A stretch of 64,000 nucleotides of DNA, taken from Fictibacillus halophilus (GTDB lineage Bacteria; Bacillota; Bacilli; Bacillales; Fictibacillaceae). A program made the position numbers and the translations under genes. The notes below the pieces were generated by a model. That model did not search any database. It had not been told where the DNA came from and was given only the letters and a program-made list of their open reading frames with translations. Below are positions 35,247-43,925 of the stretch, piece after piece; within the stretch, counting starts at the first letter, position 1, and each line of letters starts with the position of its first letter. The stretch is from contig NZ_JAEACF010000001.1 of assembly GCF_016401385.1 (NCBI RefSeq), forward strand, positions 186,001 through 250,000. Reading direction: 5' to 3'.

Positions 35247-35279
35247 ATGAAAAAAAAATTTCAGTGGGGTACATCATGA
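35247..35279 (+). CDS. Putative 10-residue leader peptide with an A9 run
   Basis: ATG 35247 has a better ribosome binding site (AAAGGGAGTGGAATC) than the DUF418 gene itself. It reads MKKKFQWGTS and stops at TGA 35277-35279, overlapping the DUF418 start as ATGA. The codons after ATG are nine consecutive A bases. A one-base insertion or slip there would fuse this start in frame to DUF418. So this is either a coupling leader peptide or the true start of a slippage-dependent or frameshifted gene. Confidence 0.45.
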   Translation: MKKKFQWGTS

Positions 35280-36487
35280 ATTGGAAGCCAGTCGGAGATC
35301 AAGAACGGATTCAATCGTTAGATATTATGCGCGGTATAGCCGTTTTTGGCATTTTACTTGTAAATATGAAGTCATTTTCAGGACCTGATTCACCAATCCG
35401 TGCGTTAAGTTATGAGTATTTTGACGAGCCGTATAACGTTTGGACAAATGTGCTGTTAGAGTTTTTTGTCCAAGGAAACTTTATAACGATGTTTTCCTTT
35501 TTATTTGGGTTTGGTATCGTTTTGATGGCAGAAAGAGCAAAAGCCAAAAATACCAGGTTTGTTCCTGTTTTTCTAAGACGACAGTTTGTTCTACTTCTAT
35601 TTGGAATCTTACATGTTCTGTTTTTTTGGTACGGTGATATTTTAATTATGTACGCAATCGTAGGATTGCTCATGTTAATCTTCTATCGTTTAAATAAGAA
35701 ATTTCTCATTACATTTGGATTTGCCCTGATAACGGTTTACAGTTTATTTATGACAACCTTGACGTATGATTATTGGAGTAGTGGCGCAGCGATAACCTAT
35801 CAGAGTACACAAAATGAGCTCAATGAACAAGAAATCGTTCAATCCATTGAAGTGTATAGCGATGGTACATATCTTGAGATCATGAAGGAAAGAATTCATG
35901 AATGGGGAGATTTGAACCGTTACTTTCTCTTTTTTATAGCGGGACTTTTGCCGATGTTTTCATTCGGTGCCTATGCAGCTAAGAAAAGAACATTCACGAA
36001 CAGAGGCTTATGGAAAATTTGGCTGTTAACATTGATTCTTGGTCCCGGCAGTAAATTACTCGCTGTTATCTTCTTTCCTTTTAAAGGGGAAGATTGGCGC
36101 TATGAAACTGCGATGTCATGGGGATACGAATTTGGGGGTGCGATGATGAGCATCTTCTATATTTGCAGCATCGTTCTTCTTTATCGAAGTGGAAAATGTA
36201 AACGTTTGTTTAACTACTTTCAATTTACAGGGCGGATGGCTTTTACCAATTACTTAACTCAATCGATAATTGCAACAACGTTCTTCTATAGTTATGGATT
36301 TGGTCTGTACGGTGAATTCGGACCATTGGTTGGTGTCATCTTTGCTTGTGTTATTTTTTCTATCCAAGTTCTATTTTCAAAGTGGTGGATGCATAGGTAT
36401 TACATGGGACCGCTTGAATGGGTGTGGCGTTCTCTGACATATGGTCGAAAACAGCGATTAAAAAGACACAAATTAAGCAATGGTTAA
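35276..36487 (+). CDS. DUF418 family membrane protein
   Basis: A 403-residue polytopic protein of the DUF418 (YeiB-like) family. The N-terminus has the family motif RIQSLDIMRGIAVFGILLVNMKSF. FGILHVLFFWYGDILIMYAIVGLLML is the second conserved region, and the C-terminal DUF418 region holds FTGRMAFTNYLTQSIIAT and GPLEWVWRSLTYG. Function is unknown. The start at 35276 follows GTGGGG by 7 nt and overlaps the stop of a possible leader peptide. If the nearby A9 run slips, the protein gains 10 residues (MKKKISVGYI). It is divergent from the GDSL gene and followed by a terminator. Confidence 0.88.
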   Translation: MNWKPVGDQERIQSLDIMRGIAVFGILLVNMKSFSGPDSPIRALSYEYFDEPYNVWTNVLLEFFVQGNFITMFSFLFGFGIVLMAERAKAKNTRFVPVFLRRQFVLLLFGILHVLFFWYGDILIMYAIVGLLMLIFYRLNKKFLITFGFALITVYSLFMTTLTYDYWSSGAAITYQSTQNELNEQEIVQSIEVYSDGTYLEIMKERIHEWGDLNRYFLFFIAGLLPMFSFGAYAAKKRTFTNRGLWKIWLLTLILGPGSKLLAVIFFPFKGEDWRYETAMSWGYEFGGAMMSIFYICSIVLLYRSGKCKRLFNYFQFTGRMAFTNYLTQSIIATTFFYSYGFGLYGEFGPLVGVIFACVIFSIQVLFSKWWMHRYYMGPLEWVWRSLTYGRKQRLKRHKLSNG

Positions 36488-36516
36488 AGAAGCTGGGAAA
36501 TCTAGCTTCTTTTTGT
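36487..36516 (+). terminator. Terminator of the DUF418 gene
   Basis: AAGAAGCT pairs with AGCTTCTT around a 9-nt loop, followed by T5. Confidence 0.88.
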
Positions 36517-36555
36517 TTTGCACAATTACAAAATTTTAGGTACACTCTAAGTAAC

Positions 36556-36580
36556 ATATATGAGCATATGTTCATATAAT
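36556..36580 (+). promoter_or_regulatory. ArsR/CzrA-type operator upstream of the Cd/Zn efflux operon
   Basis: ATATGAGCA, TA, TGTTCATAT: a 9-2-9 inverted repeat with one mismatch, extended by A/T-rich flanks. It matches the remembered SmtB/CzrA operator type TGAACA-N2-TGTTCA. It lies 35 bp before the regulator gene, where it would cover the promoter. Confidence 0.8.
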
Positions 36581-36611
36581 AAACAAAGCCGGAATTTAGG
36601 GGGCTGTTTAC

Positions 36612-36926
36612 ATGTCTGACCAACAAAACAAATACGAACACCTCGATGAGGAAACACTATTCATCGTATCTCAAACATTTAAAGCACTTTCGGACCCAAC
36701 CCGAATTCGAATTTTGCATCTTTTAGGGGAGAGAGAATGCAATGTTTCTGAAATTGCTGAAGAACTGTCACTTATGCAATCAACAGTATCCCATCAGTTA
36801 CGCTTTTTGAAAAACTTAAGACTCGTAAAATTCAGGCGCGCTGGAACAACACTATTTTACTCAATAGATGACGAGCATGTGATGACCCTTCTGCATCAAT
36901 CTATACACCATGCGAGACACGACTAG
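36612..36926 (+). CDS. Metal-sensing ArsR/SmtB-family repressor (CzrA-like)
   Basis: A 104-residue winged-helix repressor that leaves DNA when Zn2+, Co2+ or similar ions bind. The recognition region is [27 protein letters not shown]. The C-terminal helix [19 protein letters not shown] carries the alpha-5 metal site pattern D-x-H-x10-H-x2-H of CzrA and SmtB. There is no CXC motif at alpha-3, so it is not the CadC or ArsR site type. It is 15 bp upstream of the P-type ATPase gene, in the same operon, with its own operator upstream. Confidence 0.9.
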   Translation: MSDQQNKYEHLDEETLFIVSQTFKALSDPTRIRILHLLGERECNVSEIAEELSLMQSTVSHQLRFLKNLRLVKFRRAGTTLFYSIDDEHVMTLLHQSIHHARHD

Positions 36927-36941
36927 AAAGGAGGGAGCAAA

Positions 36942-38996
36942 ATGAAAGAGCATAAGATCACCGGATTATCTTGTGGCCATTGTGCATTAAAGCTTGAAGA
37001 ACAGATCCAACAACTTCCTGGGGGAGAGCGAGCAAAAGTACAATTTAATTCAAGTAAAGTTGTATTAGATGAAAAAATGGACATGGATAAAGTACGTTCT
37101 ATCCTTTCGACTGAAAATGTACGTTTTGAATCAGATGGAGAGCCTACAGGTCCAAATTGGTTAATGATCGGGTTGTATGTATCAGTTGCTTCCTTTATAG
37201 CAGCACTTATAACAGAACATGTGTTGAACACTACGTATGTCTCCATTATTTTTTATGCTGTTGCAACGGTTTTCTCTGGTTATTCAACGTTTTTAAAAGG
37301 TCTTCGAAACCTGACGAAGCTTAAATTTGATATTAACACTTTAATGACAGTCGCCTTAGTCGGTGCGGTAGCCATCGGAGAATGGAAAGAAGCAGCACTT
37401 GTGGCTATCCTTTTTGGAATTAATGAACTGCTTGAATCTTACGGAATGGAAAAAGCAAGACGCTCGATGGAATCCCTTTTAAAGGTAGCACCGAAAGAAG
37501 CGCTTCTGTTAAGAGACGGGAAAACAGAAGTGATCTCGATCGAAGAACTTGCAGTTGACGATGTCGTACTCGTAAAAACAGGTCAAAAGATTCCATCAGA
37601 CGGCGTCGTAGTATATGGGAAAAGCTCTGTGAACGAAGCTGCGATCACGGGTGAATCGCTTCCTGTAGAAAAAGAGAGTGGAGAGACCGTATTTGGTGGA
37701 AGCATCAACAATGAAGGTGTACTTCATGTGAAAATAACGAAGACTTATAATCAGTCAGCACTTTCTAAAATACTGGCTCTTGTTCAGGAAGCACAAGAAT
37801 CCAAGACACCAACGGAACTTTTCATTAATCGGTTTGCAAACTATTACACGCCGATCATTATGGTTGTTTCTGCACTTGTTATGTTAGTACCACCATTTCT
37901 GTTCAATGATCCGTGGGGTGAATGGTTCTACCAAGGACTTGCGGTATTGATCGTGGGGTGTCCTTGTGCACTTATTCTATCGTCACCGATCGCGATCCTT
38001 TCTGGGATTACAGTCAATGCAAGAAACGGGATTCTGATTAAAGGTGGAGCATACCTTGAACAGCTCGGTAAGATAAATATCATTGCTTTTGATAAAACAG
38101 GAACACTTACACTCGGAGAACCTCATGTTGTGGCGGAAAAAGCGTTTCATCCTGACTTTTACAAAGTCGCTTATGCGATTGAAAGCTCATCATCTCACCC
38201 TCTCGCTAAAGCAGTAGTTGCAAGATGCCGCGAAATGGGTACTGAAGAAGTTAAAGCGGATAAAATCACTACAGTTAGTGGCCAAGGAATTAAAGCAGTA
38301 GTCGATCATAAAACCTATAGACTAGGAAATGAAAAAATAATTGGCAGAACAGAATCGAGTGAAGACGTAAAAAATATTATCGATCTTTATAAAGAAGAGG
38401 GTAATACGATCGTTCTTGTTGCCAGTGACACGGAAATTCTCGGTGTGTTTGCTATTGCAGATGAAATTAGAAAAGAAAGTCCTGATATCATCTCTCTACT
38501 TCATGAAAAAGGAATAAAAGAAACGGTCATGCTGACTGGTGATCACCCAATTGTTGCAGATAAAGTTGCAAAAAAAACGGGGGTGTCTTCTTTCTTCGGC
38601 GGGTTGTTGCCAGAGGATAAAGTGAATAAGGTTAAATCGCTTAAGAAGCATGGAAAAGTAGCTATGATTGGCGATGGAATCAACGATGCACCCGCACTTG
38701 CTACGGCTGACCTCGGTATAGCGATGGGAAAAGGAACAGATAGTGCGATTGAAACAGCAGATATTGTACTGATGCAAGATCATTTAGGAAAACTTCCAGA
38801 TGCTGTGCAGGTATCAAGGAAAGTAAATAAAATCATCAAGTGGAACATCGGATTATCCCTAGGGTTGAAGCTTCTAGCTCTCTTGCTTACGATTCCGGGG
38901 TGGCTCACACTTTGGATTGCAATCCTTTCTGACATGGGTGCTACAATACTTGTAACATTAATCAGTCTAACTGTCCTGCTTCACAATAGAAAATAA
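36942..38996 (+). CDS. cadA: Cd2+/Zn2+/Co2+-exporting P1B-type ATPase (CadA-like)
   Basis: A 684-residue heavy-metal efflux ATPase. An N-terminal HMA domain with GLSCGHCA (Cys11, Cys14) is followed by eight membrane segments. The transport site C340-P341-C342 lies in VGCPCALILSSPIAIL, a context typical of Zn/Cd pumps. The phosphorylated D384 is in FDKTGTLTLGEP, with TGES in the actuator domain, SSSHPLAKAV (nucleotide-binding HP) and [13 protein letters not shown] at the hinge. It lies downstream of a CzrA-type repressor, so Zn/Cd/Co resistance is the likely job. The gene symbol is given for family type; it could equally be zosA-like. Confidence 0.9.
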   Translation: MKEHKITGLSCGHCALKLEEQIQQLPGGERAKVQFNSSKVVLDEKMDMDKVRSILSTENVRFESDGEPTGPNWLMIGLYVSVASFIAALITEHVLNTTYVSIIFYAVATVFSGYSTFLKGLRNLTKLKFDINTLMTVALVGAVAIGEWKEAALVAILFGINELLESYGMEKARRSMESLLKVAPKEALLLRDGKTEVISIEELAVDDVVLVKTGQKIPSDGVVVYGKSSVNEAAITGESLPVEKESGETVFGGSINNEGVLHVKITKTYNQSALSKILALVQEAQESKTPTELFINRFANYYTPIIMVVSALVMLVPPFLFNDPWGEWFYQGLAVLIVGCPCALILSSPIAILSGITVNARNGILIKGGAYLEQLGKINIIAFDKTGTLTLGEPHVVAEKAFHPDFYKVAYAIESSSSHPLAKAVVARCREMGTEEVKADKITTVSGQGIKAVVDHKTYRLGNEKIIGRTESSEDVKNIIDLYKEEGNTIVLVASDTEILGVFAIADEIRKESPDIISLLHEKGIKETVMLTGDHPIVADKVAKKTGVSSFFGGLLPEDKVNKVKSLKKHGKVAMIGDGINDAPALATADLGIAMGKGTDSAIETADIVLMQDHLGKLPDAVQVSRKVNKIIKWNIGLSLGLKLLALLLTIPGWLTLWIAILSDMGATILVTLISLTVLLHNRK

Positions 38997-39001
38997 TGAA
39001 C

Positions 39002-39032
39002 GTGAAAAGCCATGCAGCAGCATGGCTTTTTT
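39002..39032 (+). terminator. Terminator of the CadA-type operon
   Basis: AAAAGCCATGC pairs with GCATGGCTTTT around AGCA, then T6. Confidence 0.92.
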
Positions 39033-39034
39033 AG

Positions 39035-39054
39035 TACCATGAAGGGGTATGAGT
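39035..39054 (+). promoter_or_regulatory. CsoR-box-like site before the VTT gene
   Basis: TACCATGAAGGGGTATGAGT resembles the copper-repressor box (TACC...GGGGGTATGGTA type). It lies 25 bp before the VTT start codon, close behind the preceding terminator. The right arm is imperfect. Confidence 0.4.
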
Positions 39055-39078
39055 TTTTTTAAAAGGAGGACGCATCTT

Positions 39079-39624
39079 ATGTCAGAAACGGTTATTCAAT
39101 TTTTCCAAGAGTATAGCGAATGGGCGATTATGATTTCACTAGGACTAAATATATTAATTGGGATCTTAGGTGTTGTTCCTTCCGTTTTTATAACAGCTGC
39201 AAACATGATGTTCTTTGGGTTTTGGTATGGAACGATTCTTTCATTTATTGGAGAGGCATTAGGAGCTGTGGTAGCGTTTCTTTTATATAGAAAAGGATTT
39301 AAAGAATTTTCTAGAGAGAAGCTTAAAGGGTACCCCAGGGTGGTAAGGTTGTTAGATGCAAGTGGGAAGGAAGCATTCATCCTTATCCTTTCACTGCGAC
39401 TGTTGCCTTTTGTCCCATCAGGATTCGTTACGTTTGCTAGTGCGATCGGGGCTGTTTCAGCGTGGACTTTTGTTGTAGCCAGCTCATTAGGGAAGATACC
39501 AGCATTGGTGATTGAAGCATATTCGGTGTATAGCGTAACGGAATGGAATACAGAAGGGAAAATTATTTTAGGAGTTGCGGCCTTAGTGGGTATATACATT
39601 TTTGTAACAAAACGAAGAAACTAA
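39079..39624 (+). CDS. VTT-domain (TVP38/TMEM64, DedA-like) membrane protein
   Basis: A 181-residue membrane protein with the VTT/SNARE-associated domain: GVVPSVFITAANMMFFGFWYG, then GEALGAVVAFLLYRKGF, and the conserved LRLLPFVPSGFVTFASAIG (R-x-x-P-x-x-P type). VTT proteins act in lipid flipping or membrane homeostasis. AAAGGAGG 10 nt upstream fixes the start at 39079; the frame from 39049 would include the ribosome binding site. It sits between two metal-efflux operons, with a possible CsoR-type box in front, so it may belong to the copper response; this link is inference. Confidence 0.87.
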   Translation: MSETVIQFFQEYSEWAIMISLGLNILIGILGVVPSVFITAANMMFFGFWYGTILSFIGEALGAVVAFLLYRKGFKEFSREKLKGYPRVVRLLDASGKEAFILILSLRLLPFVPSGFVTFASAIGAVSAWTFVVASSLGKIPALVIEAYSVYSVTEWNTEGKIILGVAALVGIYIFVTKRRN

Positions 39625-39636
39625 TCATATCATTTG

Positions 39637-39658
39637 ATACTATAGGGGGGTATAGTAT
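39637..39658 (+). promoter_or_regulatory. CsoR operator upstream of csoR-copA-copZ
   Basis: ATACTATA, GGGGGG, TATAGTAT: a perfect inverted repeat around a G6 centre, the known shape of CsoR operators. It lies 43 bp before csoR. Confidence 0.85.
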
Positions 39659-39700
39659 ATACTAACTTTACAAACATCCAAAACGAAGGGATGAAACAAG

Positions 39701-39988
39701 ATGGAACAAAAAACACATCGCTGTGAGAGTGATAAACAAGATTTAAACAACCGTTTGAAAAAGATCGAGGGCCAAGTTCGTGGGCTACAAAAAATGATCG
39801 AAGATGATCGATATTGTATTGATGTTCTTGTTCAGATTTCAGCTGTTACAGCAGGATTAAAAAGAGTGGGTTATCAATTGATGGAAAGTCACACTCAGCA
39901 TTGTGTTGCTGATGCGATTAAATCAGGTGATGGGGAAGACTCTATAGAAGAATTGATGAGAGTCATTAAACAATTCTCTAAATCTTAA
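39701..39988 (+). CDS. csoR: Copper-sensing repressor CsoR
   Basis: A 95-residue all-helical DUF156 repressor that releases DNA on binding Cu(I). Conserved: LNNRLKKIEGQVRGLQKMIEDDRYCIDVLVQISAV with the first ligand Cys (DRYC), then MESHTQHCVADAI with the His-x3-Cys pair, together the C-H-C copper site. The arrangement csoR, copA, copZ in one unit differs from B. subtilis, where csoR is separate from copZA. It is autoregulated through the G6-centred palindrome just upstream. CopA follows at once. Confidence 0.93.
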   Translation: MEQKTHRCESDKQDLNNRLKKIEGQVRGLQKMIEDDRYCIDVLVQISAVTAGLKRVGYQLMESHTQHCVADAIKSGDGEDSIEELMRVIKQFSKS

Positions 39989-40003
39989 AAGAAGGTGAAG
40001 ACC

Positions 40004-42406
40004 ATGAGCGAAAAGAAAGTGAATCTAGGAATCACGGGCATGACATGCTCAGCTTGTGCAACACGTATTGAAAAAGTGTTGAATAAAATCGAACATGTCG
40101 ATGTTAACGTAAACTTAGCCATGGAAAAAGCTTCAGTAACGTTTGATCCTGAAACGGTCAGTCTTCAAGAAATCGAACAAAGAATTGAGAAGCTAGGATA
40201 CGGAGTAGTTAAAGAAAAAGTGGATCTTGATATCTCAGGAATGACCTGTGCAGCATGCTCTACACGTATTGAAAAAAGTTTAAATCGCATGGAAGGTATC
40301 TCTAGTGCCACTGTTAACTTAACGAATGAAACAGGATCAATAGAATATAATCCTTCGATCGTTTCGGTAGATGATGTGTTAAACAAGATAAAAAAACTTG
40401 GATATCATGCGACTACTCAACAAGATCGGGAAACCAAAAAGACAAAGAAGGAAGAAGAGATCACGTCAAAAAAAAGAAAGTTAATTCTTTCTGTCATCTT
40501 GTCTCTGCCACTTCTATACACAATGATTGCTCATATGCCTTGGGATTTTGGTTTGCCAATGCCTTCTGTTTTAATGAACCCTTGGTTTCAACTTCTTCTC
40601 GCTTCAGTTGTTCAATTTTATATTGGAGGTCCGTTTTATGTAGGGGCATATCGAGCACTTCGAAATAAGAGTGCGAACATGGATGTTCTTGTTGCACTAG
40701 GAACTTCTGCTGCGTTTTTTTATAGCGTTGTTGAAGCCATAAAAACGATCAGCAATCCAGAATATATGCCACAACTGTATTTTGAAACGAGCGCTGTTTT
40801 AATCACACTCATCTTAGTCGGAAAATATTTCGAGACTCTTGCAAAAGGTAGAACAACAGAAGCCATTTCTAAACTATTGAATCTGCAGGCAAAAGAAGCA
40901 ACTGTCATTCGAAATGGAAGTGAAGAGAGGATTTCTCTAAATCAAGTGGTAGTTGGAGATACGCTGCTTATTAAACCGGGTGAAAAAATACCGGTTGATG
41001 GCACCGTGCTCTCTGGAAATTCGGCCGTTGATGAAAGTATGATTACAGGTGAGGCAATTCCTGTTGAAAAAACAATAGGTGATTTCGTTATTGGAGCTAC
41101 ACTCAACAAGAACGGTACACTCCGTATGGAAGCTAAAAAGGTAGGGAAAGAAACGGCTCTAGCTGGAATCATAAAGATTGTGGAAGAAGCTCAAGGATCA
41201 AAAGCACCTATACAACGTATGGCTGATTATATCTCTGGGATTTTCGTGCCGATTGTAGTAGGGATTGCACTACTTGCCTTTATGGCTTGGTATTTACTTG
41301 TTGATCCAGGAAACCTGCCTCAAGCTCTTGAAGTCAGCATTGCTATTTTAGTGATCGCCTGCCCGTGTGCACTTGGTCTTGCAACCCCGACATCCATTAT
41401 GGTTGGAACAGGTAAAGGAGCAGAACAGGGAATCTTGTTTAAAGGTGGAGAATACTTAGAAGGCGCACAAAGAATTGATGCTGTACTTCTTGATAAAACA
41501 GGAACGGTTACAAAAGGAAAACCAGAAGTGACGGATCTCAAAGAGTTAAAAGAAGGTTTTATTTCTGAAGTGATCTCCGCAGAGAAAAGCTCTGAACACC
41601 CTTTAGCGGAAGCTTTAGTTGAGTACGGAAACAAACAGAATATTCCTTTCATTGAACCGGAGTCCTTTCATGCTATTCCGGGTCATGGGATTGAAGCTGT
41701 TGTGAGTGGAAAAAACGTACTCGTCGGAACGAGAAAGCTCATGAGAGAAAAAGCAGTAGAATACACAGAGCACGAAGCCCTTCTTGAAGCATATGAGAAC
41801 GAAGGAAAAACAGCCATGCTTGGAGCGGTAGATGGAGAGCTCGTTCTGATTGTAGCTGTAGCTGATACGGTTAAAGAAACATCAAAAAATGCGATTAACA
41901 CTTTGAGAGATCAGGGTATTGAAGTGTATATGATCACAGGTGATAACAAGAGAACAGCACTTGCAATCGCACAAGAAGTAGGTATTAAAGAAGTATTTGC
42001 TGAGGTGTTACCCGAGGATAAAGCGCGTATCGTAAAAGAGCTTCAAGATAAGGGAAAAACAGTTGCGATGGTAGGTGATGGAATCAATGATGCTCCAGCA
42101 CTCGCGACTGCTAACATCGGAATGGCGATCGGAACAGGGACAGATGTAGCGATCGAAGCAGCTGATGTCACGCTCGTTGGCGGGGATCTCAATCATATTC
42201 CAAAAGCGATAGAGTTAAGCCGAAAGACAATGCGGAATATTAGACAAAACTTATTTTGGGCATTGTTTTACAATACAGCAGGGATTCCAATCGCTGCATT
42301 CGGTTTGCTCGAACCTTGGGTTGCCGGAGCGGCTATGGCTTTTAGCTCTGTATCCGTTGTTACGAACGCATTGCGTTTAAAACGTTTAAACTTAAATAAA
42401 ATTTAG
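40004..42406 (+). CDS. copA: Copper-exporting P1B-type ATPase CopA
   Basis: An 800-residue Cu(I) efflux pump with two N-terminal HMA domains ([17 protein letters not shown] at about 10-26 and [17 protein letters not shown] at about 78-94), as in B. subtilis CopA (802). The transport site C453-P454-C455 is in [21 protein letters not shown], the context specific for copper. D497 of [13 protein letters not shown] is the phosphorylation site; also [26 protein letters not shown] and [15 protein letters not shown] 40004 is chosen (GAAGGTGAAGACC) rather than the in-frame GTG at 39995. The operon is csoR-copA-copZ. Confidence 0.96.
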   Translation: MSEKKVNLGITGMTCSACATRIEKVLNKIEHVDVNVNLAMEKASVTFDPETVSLQEIEQRIEKLGYGVVKEKVDLDISGMTCAACSTRIEKSLNRMEGISSATVNLTNETGSIEYNPSIVSVDDVLNKIKKLGYHATTQQDRETKKTKKEEEITSKKRKLILSVILSLPLLYTMIAHMPWDFGLPMPSVLMNPWFQLLLASVVQFYIGGPFYVGAYRALRNKSANMDVLVALGTSAAFFYSVVEAIKTISNPEYMPQLYFETSAVLITLILVGKYFETLAKGRTTEAISKLLNLQAKEATVIRNGSEERISLNQVVVGDTLLIKPGEKIPVDGTVLSGNSAVDESMITGEAIPVEKTIGDFVIGATLNKNGTLRMEAKKVGKETALAGIIKIVEEAQGSKAPIQRMADYISGIFVPIVVGIALLAFMAWYLLVDPGNLPQALEVSIAILVIACPCALGLATPTSIMVGTGKGAEQGILFKGGEYLEGAQRIDAVLLDKTGTVTKGKPEVTDLKELKEGFISEVISAEKSSEHPLAEALVEYGNKQNIPFIEPESFHAIPGHGIEAVVSGKNVLVGTRKLMREKAVEYTEHEALLEAYENEGKTAMLGAVDGELVLIVAVADTVKETSKNAINTLRDQGIEVYMITGDNKRTALAIAQEVGIKEVFAEVLPEDKARIVKELQDKGKTVAMVGDGINDAPALATANIGMAIGTGTDVAIEAADVTLVGGDLNHIPKAIELSRKTMRNIRQNLFWALFYNTAGIPIAAFGLLEPWVAGAAMAFSSVSVVTNALRLKRLNLNKI

Positions 42407-42415
42407 GAGGAAAAA

Positions 42416-42625
42416 ATGATGGAAACAAAAACACTAAATGTAGAAGGTATGACTTGTGGACATTGTAAAGCAGCTGTAACAAATGCACTGAATGAACTAG
42501 AAGGAGTGAAAAACGTAGTGGTTCACTTAGAAACAGGAAAAGTGGAAGTTGAAGTGGATTCCTCGAAAGTGACAGATGAAGACATGCGTGAAGCGATTGA
42601 AGATCAAGGATATGATGTAAAGTAA
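42416..42625 (+). CDS. copZ: Copper chaperone CopZ
   Basis: A 69-residue HMA-domain Cu(I) chaperone that delivers copper to CopA. The MxCxxC motif is GMTCGHCKAAV at about residues 11-21. The rest has the ferredoxin-like pattern ending DMREAIEDQGYDVK. GGAGG precedes two consecutive ATGs (42416 and 42419); either may start the protein. Last gene of the operon, 9 bp after copA, with a terminator behind. Confidence 0.95.
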   Translation: MMETKTLNVEGMTCGHCKAAVTNALNELEGVKNVVVHLETGKVEVEVDSSKVTDEDMREAIEDQGYDVK

Positions 42626-42630
42626 TGTGA

Positions 42631-42667
42631 AAAAAGCCTCTCCAAATGGAATGGAGGGGCTTTTTAT
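42631..42667. terminator. Terminator of the cop operon
   Basis: AAAAAGCCTCTCCA pairs with TGGAGGGGCTTTTT (one G-U) around AATGGAA. The A-rich left flank lets it serve the convergent wrbA gene too. Confidence 0.92.
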
Positions 42668-42677
42668 ATATCAGCTT

Positions 42678-43304
42678 CTATAGATTCCCTTTAAGTGCTT
42701 TTGCCACTTTTGCCACGCGTTTTCCTAAACGAGTAGCCATTGTTTTTTCTGCATCCTGAGGCTGTTGACTACCATCTGCTCCAGCGACAGTAGAAGCTGC
42801 GTACGGTGAACCACCGATGCCTTCTGATGTCATCTGTTCTGGATTTTCTCCATAAGGAAGCCCTACATAGATCATCCCGAAGTGCATGAGTGGAACGAAA
42901 GAAGTGATGGCGGTAGATTCTTGTCCACCATGAATTGTATTTGAACTTGTGATTACGGCAGTCGGTTTACCCTCTAAGTCACCATTCGCCCAAAGGCTTC
43001 CTGCAGAATCAAGCAATTGTTTGATCTGTGCTGGCATCATCCCATATCGCGTCGGAATTCCCCAAAGAATGCCATCTGCCCATTTCAAATCATCTAATGT
43101 AACTTCAGAAATATCAGCCTGTGCTTCTTGTGCTTTTACATAAGCATCTTGTTGAGACATATATTTTTTTGTGACTTCAAATTCAGGAACTTTTACGACT
43201 TTAACTTTCGTACCGTCAACTTGTGTTACACCCTCTGCTGCAGCTAGTGCCATCTCATGAATATGACCATAAGAACTATAATACACAACTAAAATGTTAG
43301 CCAT
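42678..43304 (-). CDS. wrbA: NAD(P)H:quinone oxidoreductase, WrbA type
   Basis: A 208-residue flavodoxin-like FMN protein reducing quinones by two electrons. The flavin phosphate loop is VVYYSSYGHIHEMA (S/T-x-T-G-x-x type with YGH, as in WrbA); GIPTRYGMMPAQIKQLLDS and VITSSNTIHGGQESTAI are characteristic of WrbA, as is the C-terminal SGIGGSPYAAST-like segment. The ribosome binding site is AAGGAGGTC. It lies between the copper operon and a small coat-like gene on its own strand. Copper stress often induces quinone reductases, but no shared operator is seen. Confidence 0.93.
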   Translation of the reverse strand: MANILVVYYSSYGHIHEMALAAAEGVTQVDGTKVKVVKVPEFEVTKKYMSQQDAYVKAQEAQADISEVTLDDLKWADGILWGIPTRYGMMPAQIKQLLDSAGSLWANGDLEGKPTAVITSSNTIHGGQESTAITSFVPLMHFGMIYVGLPYGENPEQMTSEGIGGSPYAASTVAGADGSQQPQDAEKTMATRLGKRVAKVAKALKGNL

Positions 43305-43366
43305 TCTATGACCTCCTTAATTAATTTGACTTATGTACACTTCCCGTTTTTACCAAAATGAAATCA

Positions 43367-43400
43367 TAAAAAAAGCCGCCTGTCTGTTTCAGGCGGTCTT
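43367..43400 (-). terminator. Terminator of the Tyr/Pro-rich protein gene
   Basis: On the minus strand GACCGCCTG pairs with CAGGCGGCT around AAACAGA, followed by T7. Confidence 0.88.
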
Positions 43401-43823
43401 CTAATAATATGGGTATGGATAAGGTGGATAATAAGGATACGGATAAGGCGGGTAGTAAGGATATAACGATAAAGCTGCAATGGATGCTAACGGGAATATC
43501 TGACGGTAAAATCTTCGATAATACGGATTACCATACCATTGTCTTTGATTTCGTTGAGTATTTTGTTGGACTTGCTGAGACTGTTGTTGGGGATTTGCAG
43601 GCTGTTGTGCAGATTGTGGACTTTCTTGCTGTTCTTCTACAGGCATCATGTTTTGTGGAACCATCATGTAAACATTTTTCTTGTCTAGATCAGTAATAAT
43701 TCCTTCAACTTCTTGCCCGTCTCGGGTCTTAATCGTTACATGATAATACATGTGTTGCTTACACTTTTGATGCATGTTGTCAGCCCTAATTTGCTCATTT
43801 GAATTATGTTGCTCGTAGCTCAT
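43401..43823 (-). CDS. Hypothetical protein with Gln-rich linker and Tyr/Pro-rich tail
   Basis: Not recognised by name. It has 140 residues: a small beta domain (about 25-60: YYHVTIKTRDGQEVEGIITDLDKKNVYMMV, reminiscent of Sm-like folds), a Q/P/S-rich linker (about 65-100), then RQWYGNPYYRRFYRQIFPLASIAALS-like and a C-terminus of repeated YPYYPPYPYP. The tail of alternating Tyr and Pro is typical of spore-coat and other structural proteins that become cross-linked, so a coat role is possible (inference). The start at 43823 has a full GGAAGGAG 7 nt upstream; the frame remains open to 43862 without a better site. Confidence 0.75.
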   Translation of the reverse strand: MSYEQHNSNEQIRADNMHQKCKQHMYYHVTIKTRDGQEVEGIITDLDKKNVYMMVPQNMMPVEEQQESPQSAQQPANPQQQSQQVQQNTQRNQRQWYGNPYYRRFYRQIFPLASIAALSLYPYYPPYPYPYYPPYPYPYY

Positions 43824-43896
43824 GTTATCACTCCTTCCCATGTTATTCATATTTACTTCCATCCCTAGTTATGCCTGAATAAAGAGAAGACAAAAA

Positions 43897-43923
43897 AAGA
43901 ACCGCTATAAAAGCAGTTCTTTA
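43897..43923 (-). terminator. Terminator of the PAP2 gene
   Basis: AAGAACCGCT pairs with AGCAGTTCTT (one mismatch); the T-run is on the minus strand. Confidence 0.85.
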
Positions 43924-43925
43924 CC

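Noticed and set aside
36612..42667. Metal-resistance block as a transferred mobile island
   Set aside because: No transposase, integrase or flanking repeats, and base composition looks like its neighbours; the operons are common chromosomal genes in Bacillaceae.
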